In this document: piece after piece, positions 26,848 through 36,020 of the stretch | How the letters are laid out: every line of letters begins with the position of its first letter | How positions within the stretch are numbered: position 1 is the first letter of the stretch | NCBI RefSeq assembly: GCF_900109465.1 | Contig: NZ_FOAZ01000004.1 | Location: forward strand, 434,001 to 498,000 | DNA length: 64,000 nucleotides | Reading direction: 5' to 3' | Origin: Streptacidiphilus jiangxiensis | Lineage (GTDB): Bacteria; Actinomycetota; Actinomycetes; Streptomycetales; Streptomycetaceae | Program-made: the position numbers and the translations under genes | The notes under the pieces: generated by a model | The model's input: the letters and a program-made list of their open reading frames with translations, nothing else | Told to the model about the DNA's origin: nothing | Database searches by the model: none

Positions 26848-29400
26848 ATGATCCCCATGCCAGCCCTCACTCGCACCGAAGCGGAGGGGCGTCGACGACT
26901 GCTCGACGTCCGCTGCGTGTCCGTGGACCTCGATCTGACCGTCGGAGCCGAGGTGTTCCGCTCGGTCACGGTGATCTCGTTCGGGTGCCGGACGCCCGGG
27001 GCGGAGACCTTCGTCGACATCAAGCCCGCCGAGCTGCGGCGGGTGGTGCTGAACGGGCGGGAGCTGGACCCGGGCGCGCTGGCCGAGGGCCGGTTCCCGC
27101 TGGAGGGCCTGGCCGCCGACAACCAGCTGGTGGTCGAGGCGGACATGGCCTACTCGCGCACCGGCGAGGGCATGCACCGCTACGTGGACCCGGCCGACGG
27201 CGAGGTCTACGTCTACACCCAGGCGTTCCTCGACGAGGGCCCGCGGATCTTCGCGGCCTTCGACCAGCCGGACCTGAAGGCGCCCTACGAGGTCGCCGTC
27301 ACCGCGCCCGCCGAGTGGACCGTGGTCGCCAACGCGGACGCCGCGGGCGAGCGGGAGCCGGTCGCCGACCGCGTGGACGCCGCCCGGACGCGGTTCGCTC
27401 CGACGGTGCCGATCAGCAGCTACCTGGTCTGCGTGGTGGCCGGGCCGCTGCACTCGGTGCGCTCCGAACACGACGGCATCCCGCTGGGCCTGCACTGCCG
27501 CCGCTCGCTCGCGCCCTACCTGGACGCGGACGCGGAGGAGCTGCTCGCCGTCACCCGGCAGTGCTTCGACGCCTACCACGCGCTGTTCCGCCAGCGGTAC
27601 CCGTTCGCCGGCTACGACCAGTGCTTCGTGCCGGAGTTCAACGTCGGCGCGATGGAGAACCCCGGCTGCGTGACGCTGCGCGACACCTTCCTCTTCCGCT
27701 CCGCCGTGCCGGACACCGAGCGCGAGCACCGCGCGATCGTCGTCGCGCACGAGATGGCGCACATGTGGTTCGGCGACCTGGTCACCATGCGCTGGTGGGA
27801 CGACCTGTGGCTGAACGAGTCGTTCGCCGAGTACATGGGCTTCCGGGTGATCGCCGACGCGACGCGCTTCACCGACGCCTGGACCGGCTTCGCGGCCACC
27901 AAGGCGTGGGGGCGCGACGCCGACCAGCGACCGTCCACCCACCCGGTGGCGCCCGAGGCGGTCGCGGACACGGCCGCCGCGCTGCAGAACTTCGACGGCA
28001 TCTCGTACGCCAAGGGCGCCGCCGCGCTGCGGCAGCTCGTCGCCTGGCTCGGCGACGAGGCCTTCTTCGAGGGCGTCAACCGTCATTTCGACGCCCACGC
28101 CTTCGGCAACGCCACCCTTGACGACCTGCTGCAGTCCCTCGCCGGCTCGGGCGGTCGGGACGTGCACGGCTGGGCCGAGCTGTGGCTGCGCACCACCGGC
28201 CTGGACACCCTCCGACCCGCCGGCGGGGTGCTGCGGCAGACGTCCGCCGACGGTGTCCTGCGACCGCACCGGATCACCATCGGCGGCTACGACCGGATGC
28301 CCGACGGCACCCTGATGTCGCGTCACCGCACGCCCGTGGAGCTGCAGGACGGCAAGGAGGCCGTCCTGCCGGAGCCGCGCGGCGAGTTGCTGGTGCCGGA
28401 CGTCACCGACCTGGCCTTCGCCAAGATCCGCCTGGACGAGGGGTCCTGGGACGTCGTGCGGGAGTCGCTCGGCCAGGTACCGGACGAGCTGGCCCGGGTG
28501 GTTCTCTGGAACAGCGCCCGCGACCAGGTCCGCGACGGCGAACTGTCCGCCGCCGCCTACCTGGAGCTGGTCGCCGCTCACCTCCCCGGCGAGTCCTCCG
28601 TCCACCTGGTGCAGGACGTGCTGGCCTTCGCCCGGACGGTCGCCGCCGACCAGTACCTGCCGCCGGAGCACCGCCCTGACGCGCTGGCCCGCCTCGGCGA
28701 GGTGTGCCGGGCGTTGCTGCGCCGCACCGAGGGCGCCGCCGCCGCCGTCGGCCTGCGCCTGGTGGCCGTGCGCGGTCTGATCGACGCCGCGGCGACCCCC
28801 GTCGAGCAGGCCGAGCTGCGGGAGTGGCTCGCCGAGGGCGCGGTGCCCGGCGGCCCCGAGCTGGACCCGGCGCTGCGCTGGCAGCTGCTGCTGCGCCTGT
28901 GCGTGCTCGGCGCGGCCGGAGAGGCCGAGATCACCGCCGAGGCGGAGCGCGACCCGAGCGCCACCAGCTCCGAGGGCGCCGCCCGCTGCCGCGCGGCCCG
29001 CCCCGACCGTGACGCCAAACTGGCCGCCTGGGAGGCGGTGTTCACCGGCGAGCTCTCCAACTATCTGCTGGCCGCCACCATCGACGGCGTCTGGCAGCCG
29101 GAGCAGTACCAGCTGCTCGACGAACTCGGCCTGCCGGAGCGCTTCTTCGCGGACGCCGGCGCCGTCGCGGCCCGCCGCGGCGCGGCGGTGGCCCGGCTGC
29201 TGACCTCGGCGGGCGGCTTCCCCGCCTACGCCGCCACGGCGGAGGTGCTGGCCGCAGGGGAACGCGAGCTCGGGCGCGAGGAGCTGGGCGTCGCCCTGCG
29301 ACGCGGCCTGACGGACCGTCTGGACGACCTGCGCCGCGCGGTGCGCGGACGCACCCTGGTCGAGCCTGCTGTGGAGCCTGGTGCGGAGGGGGAACGATGA
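26848..29400 (+). CDS. pepN: Aminopeptidase N (M1 family)
   Basis: Zinc metallopeptidase that removes N-terminal residues from peptides in the cytoplasm. The 850-residue protein has the exopeptidase motif GAMEN at 267-271 and the zinc site HEMAH at 301-305 with the third ligand Glu at 324 (WLNESFAE). Further parts are the N-terminal beta domain, the conserved Tyr region near FDGISYAKGAA, and the long helical ERAP1-like C-terminal domain. ATG at 26848 is supported by GGGA upstream; ATG at 26857 is an alternative. It follows the MFS gene by one base and overlaps the amidohydrolase gene by four. Confidence 0.95.
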   Translation: MIPMPALTRTEAEGRRRLLDVRCVSVDLDLTVGAEVFRSVTVISFGCRTPGAETFVDIKPAELRRVVLNGRELDPGALAEGRFPLEGLAADNQLVVEADMAYSRTGEGMHRYVDPADGEVYVYTQAFLDEGPRIFAAFDQPDLKAPYEVAVTAPAEWTVVANADAAGEREPVADRVDAARTRFAPTVPISSYLVCVVAGPLHSVRSEHDGIPLGLHCRRSLAPYLDADAEELLAVTRQCFDAYHALFRQRYPFAGYDQCFVPEFNVGAMENPGCVTLRDTFLFRSAVPDTEREHRAIVVAHEMAHMWFGDLVTMRWWDDLWLNESFAEYMGFRVIADATRFTDAWTGFAATKAWGRDADQRPSTHPVAPEAVADTAAALQNFDGISYAKGAAALRQLVAWLGDEAFFEGVNRHFDAHAFGNATLDDLLQSLAGSGGRDVHGWAELWLRTTGLDTLRPAGGVLRQTSADGVLRPHRITIGGYDRMPDGTLMSRHRTPVELQDGKEAVLPEPRGELLVPDVTDLAFAKIRLDEGSWDVVRESLGQVPDELARVVLWNSARDQVRDGELSAAAYLELVAAHLPGESSVHLVQDVLAFARTVAADQYLPPEHRPDALARLGEVCRALLRRTEGAAAAVGLRLVAVRGLIDAAATPVEQAELREWLAEGAVPGGPELDPALRWQLLLRLCVLGAAGEAEITAEAERDPSATSSEGAARCRAARPDRDAKLAAWEAVFTGELSNYLLAATIDGVWQPEQYQLLDELGLPERFFADAGAVAARRGAAVARLLTSAGGFPAYAATAEVLAAGERELGREELGVALRRGLTDRLDDLRRAVRGRTLVEPAVEPGAEGER

Positions 29401-30482
29401 GCACGGTGCTGCACGTCACCGGTCGGGTGCTGGTGGGCCCGGAGGACGTCCGCGACGAGCTGTGGGTGGTCGACGGCCGGATCAGCTTCACCGCCCCGGT
29501 CAGCGGCGAGGTCCGCTCGGTCCGCGGCTGGGTGCTGCCCGGCCTCACCGACGCCCACGCCCACGTCGGCCTCGACGGGCACGGCGCCGTCGACCAGGCC
29601 ACCAGCGAGAAGCAGGCCCTCGCCGACCGCGACGCCGGCGTCCTGCTGCTGCGCGACGCCGGCTCCCCGGCGGACACCCGCTGGGTCGACGACCGCGAGG
29701 ACCTGCCGAAGATCGTCCGTGCCGGCCGCCACATCGCGCGCACGCGCCGTTACATCCGCAACTACGCCCACGAGATCGAGCCCGATCAGCTCGTCGCCTA
29801 CGTCCGCCAGGAGGCGCGGCGCGGCGACGGCTGGGTCAAGCTCGTCGGCGACTGGATCGACCGCGACCTCGGCGATCTCGGGGCCTGCTGGCCCCGTGAG
29901 GCGCTGGAGGCCGCGATGGCCGCCGCCCATGAGGAGGGCGCACGCGTCACCGCCCACGTCTTCGGCGAGGACTCGCTGCGCGACCTCGTCGAGGCGGGCA
30001 TCGACTGCATCGAGCACGCGACCGGTCTGACGGAGGACCTCGTCCCGCTCTTCGCGGAGCGCGGCGTGGCGATCGTGCCGACCCTGGTCAACATCGCCGG
30101 GTTCCCCGAGCACGCCAAGGCGGGCGAGGCGAAGTTCCCCGCGTACGCGCAGCACATGCGCGCGCTCCACGCCCGCCGTTACGACACCGTCGCGGCGGCG
30201 TACGACGCGGGCATCCCCATCTACACCGGCACGGACGCGGGCGGCTCCCTCCCGCACGGGCTGATCGCCCAGGAGGTCGCCGAACTGGTCCGCGCGGGCC
30301 TGCCGCCGATCGCCGCCCTCTCGGCGACCACATGGGGCGCGCGGGCATGGCTCGGCCGCCCGGGCCTGGAGGAGGGCGCGCGGGCGGACTTCGTCGTGTA
30401 CGAGGAGGACCCGCGGGCCGACGTCCGGGTCCTGGCGGCGCCTGCACAGATCGTTCTCAACGGGCGTCCGCTCTCCGCCTAG
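29397..30482 (+). CDS. Metal-dependent amidohydrolase family protein
   Basis: A 361-residue binuclear-metal hydrolase. Metal ligands can be read in order: HAHVGLDG (two His), Lys in WVKLVGDW (candidate carbamylated Lys), His in TAHVFGE, His in CIEHATG and Asp in YTGTDAGG. This is the pattern of the imidazolonepropionase/prolidase-like branch, which hydrolyses cyclic amides or Xaa-Pro dipeptides. Its ATGA overlap with pepN suggests a joint role in peptide breakdown, for example dipeptides left by PepN; this is inference. The C-terminus returns to the small beta domain (ADFVVYEEDPRADV). Confidence 0.87.
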   Translation: MSTVLHVTGRVLVGPEDVRDELWVVDGRISFTAPVSGEVRSVRGWVLPGLTDAHAHVGLDGHGAVDQATSEKQALADRDAGVLLLRDAGSPADTRWVDDREDLPKIVRAGRHIARTRRYIRNYAHEIEPDQLVAYVRQEARRGDGWVKLVGDWIDRDLGDLGACWPREALEAAMAAAHEEGARVTAHVFGEDSLRDLVEAGIDCIEHATGLTEDLVPLFAERGVAIVPTLVNIAGFPEHAKAGEAKFPAYAQHMRALHARRYDTVAAAYDAGIPIYTGTDAGGSLPHGLIAQEVAELVRAGLPPIAALSATTWGARAWLGRPGLEEGARADFVVYEEDPRADVRVLAAPAQIVLNGRPLSA

Positions 30483-30489
30483 GGACGTC

Positions 30490-30611
30490 GCACCACCCAG
30501 GGGCGCGAGGAACTGCGCGACCAGCCACTGACGTGCGGGCGGGCCTCATTGAGCAGGGCCATTCGCACAGGGGGGGTTTCTCGCGCGGTTCCTCGCGCCC
30601 CTGGGTGGTGC
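30490..30611. repeat. Long intergenic inverted repeat of Streptomyces interspersed type
   Basis: Perfect 24-base arms (30490-30513 and 30588-30611) lengthen to about 31 pairs with one G-U pair when the next bases are included, leaving a loop of roughly 60 bases. The arm core CCAGGGGCGCGAGGAACTG followed by CGCGACCAGCCAC is, from general knowledge, a widespread intergenic repeat in Streptomyces genomes. It lies between the pepN/amidohydrolase unit and the next gene and may also end transcription. Confidence 0.75.
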
Positions 30612-30672
30612 AACTGCATGCGGCAGCGCATGTGACGGGACTACGCTCGAACGCGAAAGCCAGGAGGTCGGC

Positions 30673-33375
30673 GTGTACGGTCTGCTCGAACGTGAACACG
30701 AACTGGACGCCGTCCGCGCCGCGGTCACGACGTTGCGCGCCGAACGGGCCGGCGCGCTGGTCGTGGTGACCGGAGCGGCCGGACTGGGGAAGACCAGCGT
30801 GCTCGCGGCCGCGCGGGACGCCGCGCGGGACGAGGGCCTGTTGGTGCTCACCTCCCGAGGCGGTGAGCAGGAGCAGGGATCGGCCTTCACCGTCGTCCGC
30901 GGGCTGCTGCGACCGCTGCTGGAGGACGTCGGGGACGAGGAGCGCGACGCGCTCCTCGGCGGTTGGAACGCCATCGTCGGCGCGGCGTTGGGCGTCGCGC
31001 CCAGCGGCGGTGCCGCTCCGGACCCGCAGGGTGTGCGGGACGGGCTGGACTGGGTGGTCACCAACCTCGCCTTCTCACGGGGCCCGCTGGTGCTGGTCGT
31101 CGACGACGCGCACTGGGCCGACGCCGAGTCCCTCAGCTGGCTGGCCGGCTTCTCCGCACGCGTGGCCGACCTGCCCGTGCTGCTCGTCGTCGCCTATCGG
31201 CCGGACGAGCTGCCGGAGTGGGCCGACGCCTTCCGCGGTATCGCGGGGGACAACGGGGTGACGCCGCTCGGCCTCTCCGCGCTGACGCCGGAAGCGGTGG
31301 ACTCCCTGGTGCGCTGCATCTACGCGGAGGACGCCGAGGGCGGCGAGGACGGCGATCAGGCCGAGGCCGAGGAACGTATCGAGGAGGTCGTCGGCCTCGA
31401 TGCCGAGGACGACGACGCCGACCTCCTGGGCGCCTTCGCGCGCGACGTGTGGGCGCTGACCGGGGGCAACCCGTTCGAGACGGTCGAGCTGGTGGCCAAG
31501 GCACGGGTGCGCGGCATCGTCCCGAGTGCCGCCTCCTGGGCGGAACTGCGGGCGCTGGCGGCGGAGAACACCGGCAGCGGGCTGATCTCCCGGCTGCGGC
31601 GGCTCGGTTCGGGGCCGGTCCGGCTGGCCCGCGCCGTCGCGGTGCTGGGGATCGCGACCCCGGTCGAGCAGGCCGCCGACGTCGCCTGTCTCGGTCCGGC
31701 GGAGGCGGACGCCGCCGCCGAGCGGCTGCGCCACGAGCGCGTGCTGACGGGACGGCAGATCCTGGAGTTCGTGCACCCGTTGATCGCCACCAGCGTCTAC
31801 CGGAGCATTCCGGAGGAGGAGCGGACGGACCTGCACGACCGTGCCGCCCGGACGGTGCTGGAGGCCGGGCGCAGCCCGATGGTCGCGGCGCGGCACTGGC
31901 TGGAGGTGCCGCCGCGCGGTGACTCCCGGGTGGTCGGGCAACTACGCGAGGCAGCCCAGCTCTTCATGCAGTCCGGCGCGCCCGAGACGGCCCAGCGCTG
32001 TCTGGCGCGGGCGGTGGAGGAGCCGCCGCCGGTGGGCGAGCGCGCGCACGTGCTGTTCGAGCTCGGCTGTTCCACCCTCCTCTACGACCCGGCGGCGACC
32101 GCCGACCAGCTGCGCATGGCGCTGGACCAGCCGGTCATCCCGACGCCGCTGCGCGAGGAGGTCAGCGTCCGGCTGGCCCAGTCGCTGGCCCACAGCAACA
32201 GCCTCGCCGAGGCGGCGGCCATCATGGCGGACGAGGCGCAGCGCGCCGAGGACGCGGCCGTGCGGCTGAAGATGCAGGTGTGGCAGTTCATGTGGGGCGC
32301 GTTCGACGCCTGGGAGGACGGCTCGGAGGAGCGCTCCAAACGGCTCGCCGAGCTGGCCGAGCGTCTCGACGTCGAGGGTGACCGCTCCATCGCCGCCCGG
32401 TACGTGCTGGGTCTGCGCGCCTGGGACGCGACGGTGCGCGGCGAACCCGTCGACGTGGCCCTGCACTACAGCGACCGCGCCCTGGAGGGGGAGCTGCGCT
32501 GGGCCCACCCGGAGTGGGGCTTCGAGGTGCCGGTGCTGGTCGCGCTGACCTACATGTACGGGGACCGGCGGGAGCGCGCCCTCGAGCTGTTCGTCAAGGG
32601 CATCGAGGAGTACGAGCAGGCCGGCTGGCGCGGTGCGCACCTCTCCTTCGGGCACACGATCCTCGGCTACGTGCACTACCGCACCGGAGACCTGGCCGAG
32701 GCGGAGAAGGAGGCACGCTACGGCCTGGAGTTGGCCAACCGTGTCGGCGAGGGCACGCCCGTCCACTGGTACGCGGTCGGCACGCTGATCGCCACGCTCA
32801 CCGCGCGTGGCGCCAACGACGAGGCACGGGCGCTCGCGGAGCGCTACCGCTTCCACGCGCCGTACTCCAACGCCGTCGTCTTCCCGGACTCGCAGACCGT
32901 GCGGGGCGGCCTGCTGCTGGCACTGGGTCGGTTCGTCGACGCGGAGGCGGAACTCACCGAGGCCGGTGCACGTCTGGACGGGCGCGGTATGCGCAACCCC
33001 GGCTGGTGCGGCTGGCAGCGCGGCCTGGCGGCCGCCTGCGCGGGCCTGGGGGACCTGGACCGGGCGCGGGAGGAGGCGGCGGACCAGCTGGAGCGGGCGG
33101 AGCACTACGGCACGCTCTCCGCGATCGGCGTGGCGATGCGCGCCGCGGGCGAGCTGGAGTCCGAGCCGCAGGCGCGTGCGGCGAGCCTGGAGGCCGCCGT
33201 CCAGATCCTCGAGCAAGCCCCGGCCCCCTACGAACGCGCCCGCGCGCTCCACGACTTGGCGCTGGCCCGGGCGGCGGCCGGCCAGGATGCCACCGCGGCC
33301 TTCCGTCGAGCCGCGGAGGCGGCCGAGGCCTGCAGCGCGGACGAACTGGCCCGCAGCGCCCGCGCGCGGCTGTAG
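30673..33375 (+). CDS. LAL-type AAA ATPase lacking the LuxR DNA-binding domain
   Basis: A 900-residue STAND-type ATPase. Walker A is at 34-41 (GAAGLGKT), Walker B near 145 (VLVVDDAHWAD) and a GGNPFE sensor motif follows, then a long helical TPR-like array. This matches Streptomyces LAL regulators, except that the chain stops right after the helix ELARSARARL, where such proteins normally continue into a LuxR helix-turn-helix. No helix-turn-helix is seen in any frame downstream. An acidic insertion (residues 215-250) interrupts the ATPase module. GTG 30673 follows AGGAGG. It could act by protein contact rather than DNA binding. Confidence 0.82.
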   Translation: MYGLLEREHELDAVRAAVTTLRAERAGALVVVTGAAGLGKTSVLAAARDAARDEGLLVLTSRGGEQEQGSAFTVVRGLLRPLLEDVGDEERDALLGGWNAIVGAALGVAPSGGAAPDPQGVRDGLDWVVTNLAFSRGPLVLVVDDAHWADAESLSWLAGFSARVADLPVLLVVAYRPDELPEWADAFRGIAGDNGVTPLGLSALTPEAVDSLVRCIYAEDAEGGEDGDQAEAEERIEEVVGLDAEDDDADLLGAFARDVWALTGGNPFETVELVAKARVRGIVPSAASWAELRALAAENTGSGLISRLRRLGSGPVRLARAVAVLGIATPVEQAADVACLGPAEADAAAERLRHERVLTGRQILEFVHPLIATSVYRSIPEEERTDLHDRAARTVLEAGRSPMVAARHWLEVPPRGDSRVVGQLREAAQLFMQSGAPETAQRCLARAVEEPPPVGERAHVLFELGCSTLLYDPAATADQLRMALDQPVIPTPLREEVSVRLAQSLAHSNSLAEAAAIMADEAQRAEDAAVRLKMQVWQFMWGAFDAWEDGSEERSKRLAELAERLDVEGDRSIAARYVLGLRAWDATVRGEPVDVALHYSDRALEGELRWAHPEWGFEVPVLVALTYMYGDRRERALELFVKGIEEYEQAGWRGAHLSFGHTILGYVHYRTGDLAEAEKEARYGLELANRVGEGTPVHWYAVGTLIATLTARGANDEARALAERYRFHAPYSNAVVFPDSQTVRGGLLLALGRFVDAEAELTEAGARLDGRGMRNPGWCGWQRGLAAACAGLGDLDRAREEAADQLERAEHYGTLSAIGVAMRAAGELESEPQARAASLEAAVQILEQAPAPYERARALHDLALARAAAGQDATAAFRRAAEAAEACSADELARSARARL

Positions 33376-33437
33376 CAGTCCGGTGAGCGTCCTGGGGCGG
33401 ATCCCGCCCTCCGTCCCGGGGTGTCGGTGCGGGCGAC

Positions 33438-33451
33438 TAGGCTTCTCGCCG
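33438..33451 (+). promoter_or_regulatory. Likely leaderless promoter of ung
   Basis: TAGGCT (33438-33443) is a good -10 element placed seven bases before the GTG at 33451. Transcription should begin at or next to the start codon, and no ribosome-binding sequence is present. Confidence 0.5.
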
Positions 33452-34128
33452 TGGCAGCACGTCCTTTGCATGAGATCGTCGAATCAGGTTGGGCGCAGGC
33501 CCTCGCTCCGGTCGCGGGCGATGTGGCGGCGATGGGGGATTTCCTCCGCGCGGAGAACGCCGCCGGCCGGGGCTACCTCCCGGCGGGGGCCAACGTGCTG
33601 CGCGCGTTCCAACAGCCCCTGGCCGACGTCCGGGTGCTGATCGTCGGCCAGGACCCGTACCCGACGCCCGGGCACGCCGTGGGGCTCTCGTTCTCGGTCG
33701 CGCCGGAGGTGCGTCCACTGCCGGGCAGCCTGATCAACATCTTCACCGAGTACCAGCGCGACCTGCAGCTTCCCGCGCCCGGCAACGGCGACCTCACCCC
33801 GTGGACGCGCCAGGGCGTCCTGCTGCTCAACAGGGTGCTGACCACGGCCCCGCGCAAGCCCCGCGCCCACAGCGGCAAGGGCTGGGAGGCCGTCACGGAG
33901 CAGGCCATCCGCGGCCTGGTCGCGCGTCGCACGCCGATGGTGGCCATCCTGTGGGGCAAGGACGCGCGTGGCCTCAAGCCCCTGCTGGGCGACGTCCCGT
34001 GCATTGAGTCCTCCCACCCGAGCCCGTACTCCGCGGACTACGGCTTCTTCGGCTCCCGCCCCTTCAGCCGCGCCAACGACCTCCTCACCAAGCAGGGCGC
34101 CGCGCCGGTGGACTGGCGTCTGCCGTAG
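33451..34128 (+). CDS. ung: Uracil-DNA glycosylase, family 1
   Basis: Removes uracil from DNA to start base-excision repair. The 225-residue protein has the water-activating motif GQDPYP with Asp at 68, [22 protein letters not shown], and HPSPYS with catalytic His at about 189. GTG at 33451 gives the N-terminus [12 protein letters not shown] typical of Streptomyces homologues; the upstream in-frame GTG at 33421 lies in the promoter. No neighbours suggest an operon. Confidence 0.95.
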   Translation: MAARPLHEIVESGWAQALAPVAGDVAAMGDFLRAENAAGRGYLPAGANVLRAFQQPLADVRVLIVGQDPYPTPGHAVGLSFSVAPEVRPLPGSLINIFTEYQRDLQLPAPGNGDLTPWTRQGVLLLNRVLTTAPRKPRAHSGKGWEAVTEQAIRGLVARRTPMVAILWGKDARGLKPLLGDVPCIESSHPSPYSADYGFFGSRPFSRANDLLTKQGAAPVDWRLP

Positions 34129-34330
34129 GGCTGCGTGGCTGTCAGTTGACGTGTCCCCGAACTGGTCGAGGCGCTGCGGGACCGCAAGGAGTTCGAACTC
34201 GACCTGTATCCCCAAAGCCGTACCTGCTGGGTACCGGACGCCGCTGTGGAAAACGCGGTTGGCAATCCGGGGCGGCGCGGAGCATCATCCACCTCATGAC
34301 GACACGAGAGGGCGGTCAGCCCTCCGGCCG
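34129..34330. other. Intergenic stretch with a possible coding remnant
   Basis: No intact gene is visible. On the plus strand 34153-34299 reads as a coding-like fragment (VPELVEALRDRKEFELDLYP, then less natural sequence) with a stop just upstream, so it may be the tail of a decayed gene. The end of this fragment overlaps a 12-codon ATG frame (34296-34334). Confidence 0.35.
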
Positions 34331-34573
34331 ATGACCGGCCCGTGGTGGGCGTGCGACGGCGGTACCGCCGTCGGACGTTCCACCCTTCTCGATCACGCGC
34401 TCACCCTCCGAGACCGTCACGGACCCGGTCCGTGGCCGAGGTTCGGCGACCCGCTGCGCGATGCCCGTCCCGGCGGTTCCCGCCCCGTCTTCGTCGGCGG
34501 CGGTGACGACGCCCTGACGACCCTCACGCGATGGCCCACCGACTCTCTCGCCCCGGAGGAGACACGCCGGTGA
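34331..34573 (+). CDS. Small hypothetical protein, coupled to the next gene
   Basis: An 80-residue frame (WWACDGGTAVGRSTLLDHAL, then VFVGGGDDALTTLTRWPTD) that ends in GTGA, overlapping the GTG start of the following gene by four bases. The overlap, and the acidic C-terminus with sensible composition, favour a real gene, but the ribosome site is weak (GAGGGCGG 13 bases upstream) and the frame is open far upstream. I do not recognise it. Confidence 0.4.
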   Translation: MTGPWWACDGGTAVGRSTLLDHALTLRDRHGPGPWPRFGDPLRDARPGGSRPVFVGGGDDALTTLTRWPTDSLAPEETRR

Positions 34574-35592
34574 CCGCTCACCCCCATCGTCTGGCGCACT
34601 ACGCCTCCCTGCCCGACCGCTACCGCGACCAGCAGGTCGCGGCAGCGACCGTCGATGCGCACGGACGCGTCGTCACCCTGCTCGTCCCACCGGGCGCGAC
34701 CTGCCATCGCCTTGTACCCCCGGAGCAGCGTCGGCCCTGTGACGCGCTCGTCGTCGTGACGGACGGCAGCGACGTCCACGAAGTGCACCTGCCGGAGCTC
34801 GACTTGCACTCTCCCCGGATCGACGCGCTGGGGGACGGGTTCGTCCTGGTCGCCGCACGTTGCCGCATGCCCTCCGGGCCGCCGGCGGCCACCTTCGACG
34901 CTCTCGAGCGAGAGATCCCGCACAACGCGCTCGTCGTGGGCGGGGACGGCGCACCGTTGACGACCTTCCACGCGGGTGACGACGTCCAGGACCTGCTCAC
35001 CGACGAGCACGAGAACATCTGGACCGGTTACGGCGACCAGGGCGTCGTCTGCGCGCAACTCCCCGCCCGCCGCCGACCCGCGCGCAGCTCCGCGGCGACC
35101 ACGCGTCAGCCCGCGTCGCGGATGACCATGTCGATGCCCGGACTCATCCGTTGGACCCGCGACGGCTCGCCCGCCTGGTACGCCACGTTCGACCCTCTCA
35201 GCTACGGCAGTTGGGTCGACTGCTACGCCCTCAACGTCGGCGCCGACAGGGCCTGGGCCTACCCCTACACCGGGTTCCCCCTCGTGGAGATCGACGCCGC
35301 CGGCATCCGCTGGACGCGGCGCACGCCCGTCCACTTCGCGTCCGCCGTCCTGATCGACGGGGAAGGAGTCGCCTTCCTCGCAGCGGACTCGGGCCGCAGC
35401 AGGATCCCCGGCCACTACACCGTCACCCGAACCCGGGAGCAGGACGGCGTTCTTGAGCCGGTGGCCGCAGCCCCCCTCCTCCTCCCGGACGGAACCCGCC
35501 CCGACACGTGGGCTCGCCGCACGGTCTGTCGTGGCGATCAGGTCTGGCTGCAGTTCCCGGACGACCGAACCTGGTACCGCATCGGGCTCTGA
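34570..35592 (+). CDS. Conserved actinobacterial protein of unknown function (beta-propeller-like)
   Basis: A 340-residue soluble protein. Repeated short blade-like stretches (IWTGYGDQGVV, LIRWTRDGSPAWYATF, CYALNVGADRAWAYPYTGFPLVEI, GIRWTRRTPVHFASAVLIDG) match a Streptomyces family with no assigned function and suggest a beta-propeller. There is no signal peptide. GTG 34570 follows GAGGAG and overlaps the stop of the preceding small frame (GTGA). No enzymatic residues can be proposed. Confidence 0.78.
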   Translation: MTAHPHRLAHYASLPDRYRDQQVAAATVDAHGRVVTLLVPPGATCHRLVPPEQRRPCDALVVVTDGSDVHEVHLPELDLHSPRIDALGDGFVLVAARCRMPSGPPAATFDALEREIPHNALVVGGDGAPLTTFHAGDDVQDLLTDEHENIWTGYGDQGVVCAQLPARRRPARSSAATTRQPASRMTMSMPGLIRWTRDGSPAWYATFDPLSYGSWVDCYALNVGADRAWAYPYTGFPLVEIDAAGIRWTRRTPVHFASAVLIDGEGVAFLAADSGRSRIPGHYTVTRTREQDGVLEPVAAAPLLLPDGTRPDTWARRTVCRGDQVWLQFPDDRTWYRIGL

Positions 35593-35642
35593 CCACTGTT
35601 CGAGGACCCGATACCTCCTCCCGGCTGCGAGCGAATATCCGG

Positions 35643-35670
35643 ATACGGAATGGACTGAACCATTCCGTAT
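35643..35670. repeat. Inverted repeat ATACGGAATGG / CCATTCCGTAT
   Basis: Perfect 11-base arms around a six-base spacer (ACTGAA), 50 bases after the preceding stop codon. It is AT-richer than its surroundings. It could be a terminator stem or a protein-binding site; the sequence does not decide. Confidence 0.5.
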
Positions 35671-35850
35671 TACTGGTTTCGCCACCACGCGCCGTGGTGG
35701 CCGACGGCCCGTCAGGACGGCGTTGTCGCAGTTCGGGTGGGTGGTCGGTGGCGCTCCGTGCACAGTGGAATGGATCCATGCAGCTCGCCGCGCTGGTGGG
35801 TCGACCTTCGCTCTCGCTCTCCGGGTGTTCATCGCGATGTCGCCAACCCG

Positions 35851-35879
35851 TTGACCCCCCTCTCAGTGGTTGCTAACGT
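35851..35879 (+). promoter_or_regulatory. Promoter TTGACC-17-TAACGT
   Basis: The -35 TTGACC (35851-35856) and -10 TAACGT (35874-35879) are 17 bases apart and close to the housekeeping sigma consensus. It should drive the secreted-protein gene at 36074 from about 35886, leaving an unusually long leader of about 190 bases. Confidence 0.7.
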
Positions 35880-36020
35880 CGCCGATCGCAAGGCAGCGGA
35901 TCTTGGCCGTCCCACCGGTCCGGAGATGCTTGTTCGTCAGCTCAACTCCCTTATTGCGGAGACCGGTTCGTTGCCGCGGCGATCCCGCATGCCTCGACCC
36001 GGTGTACCGACCCCTCGACA

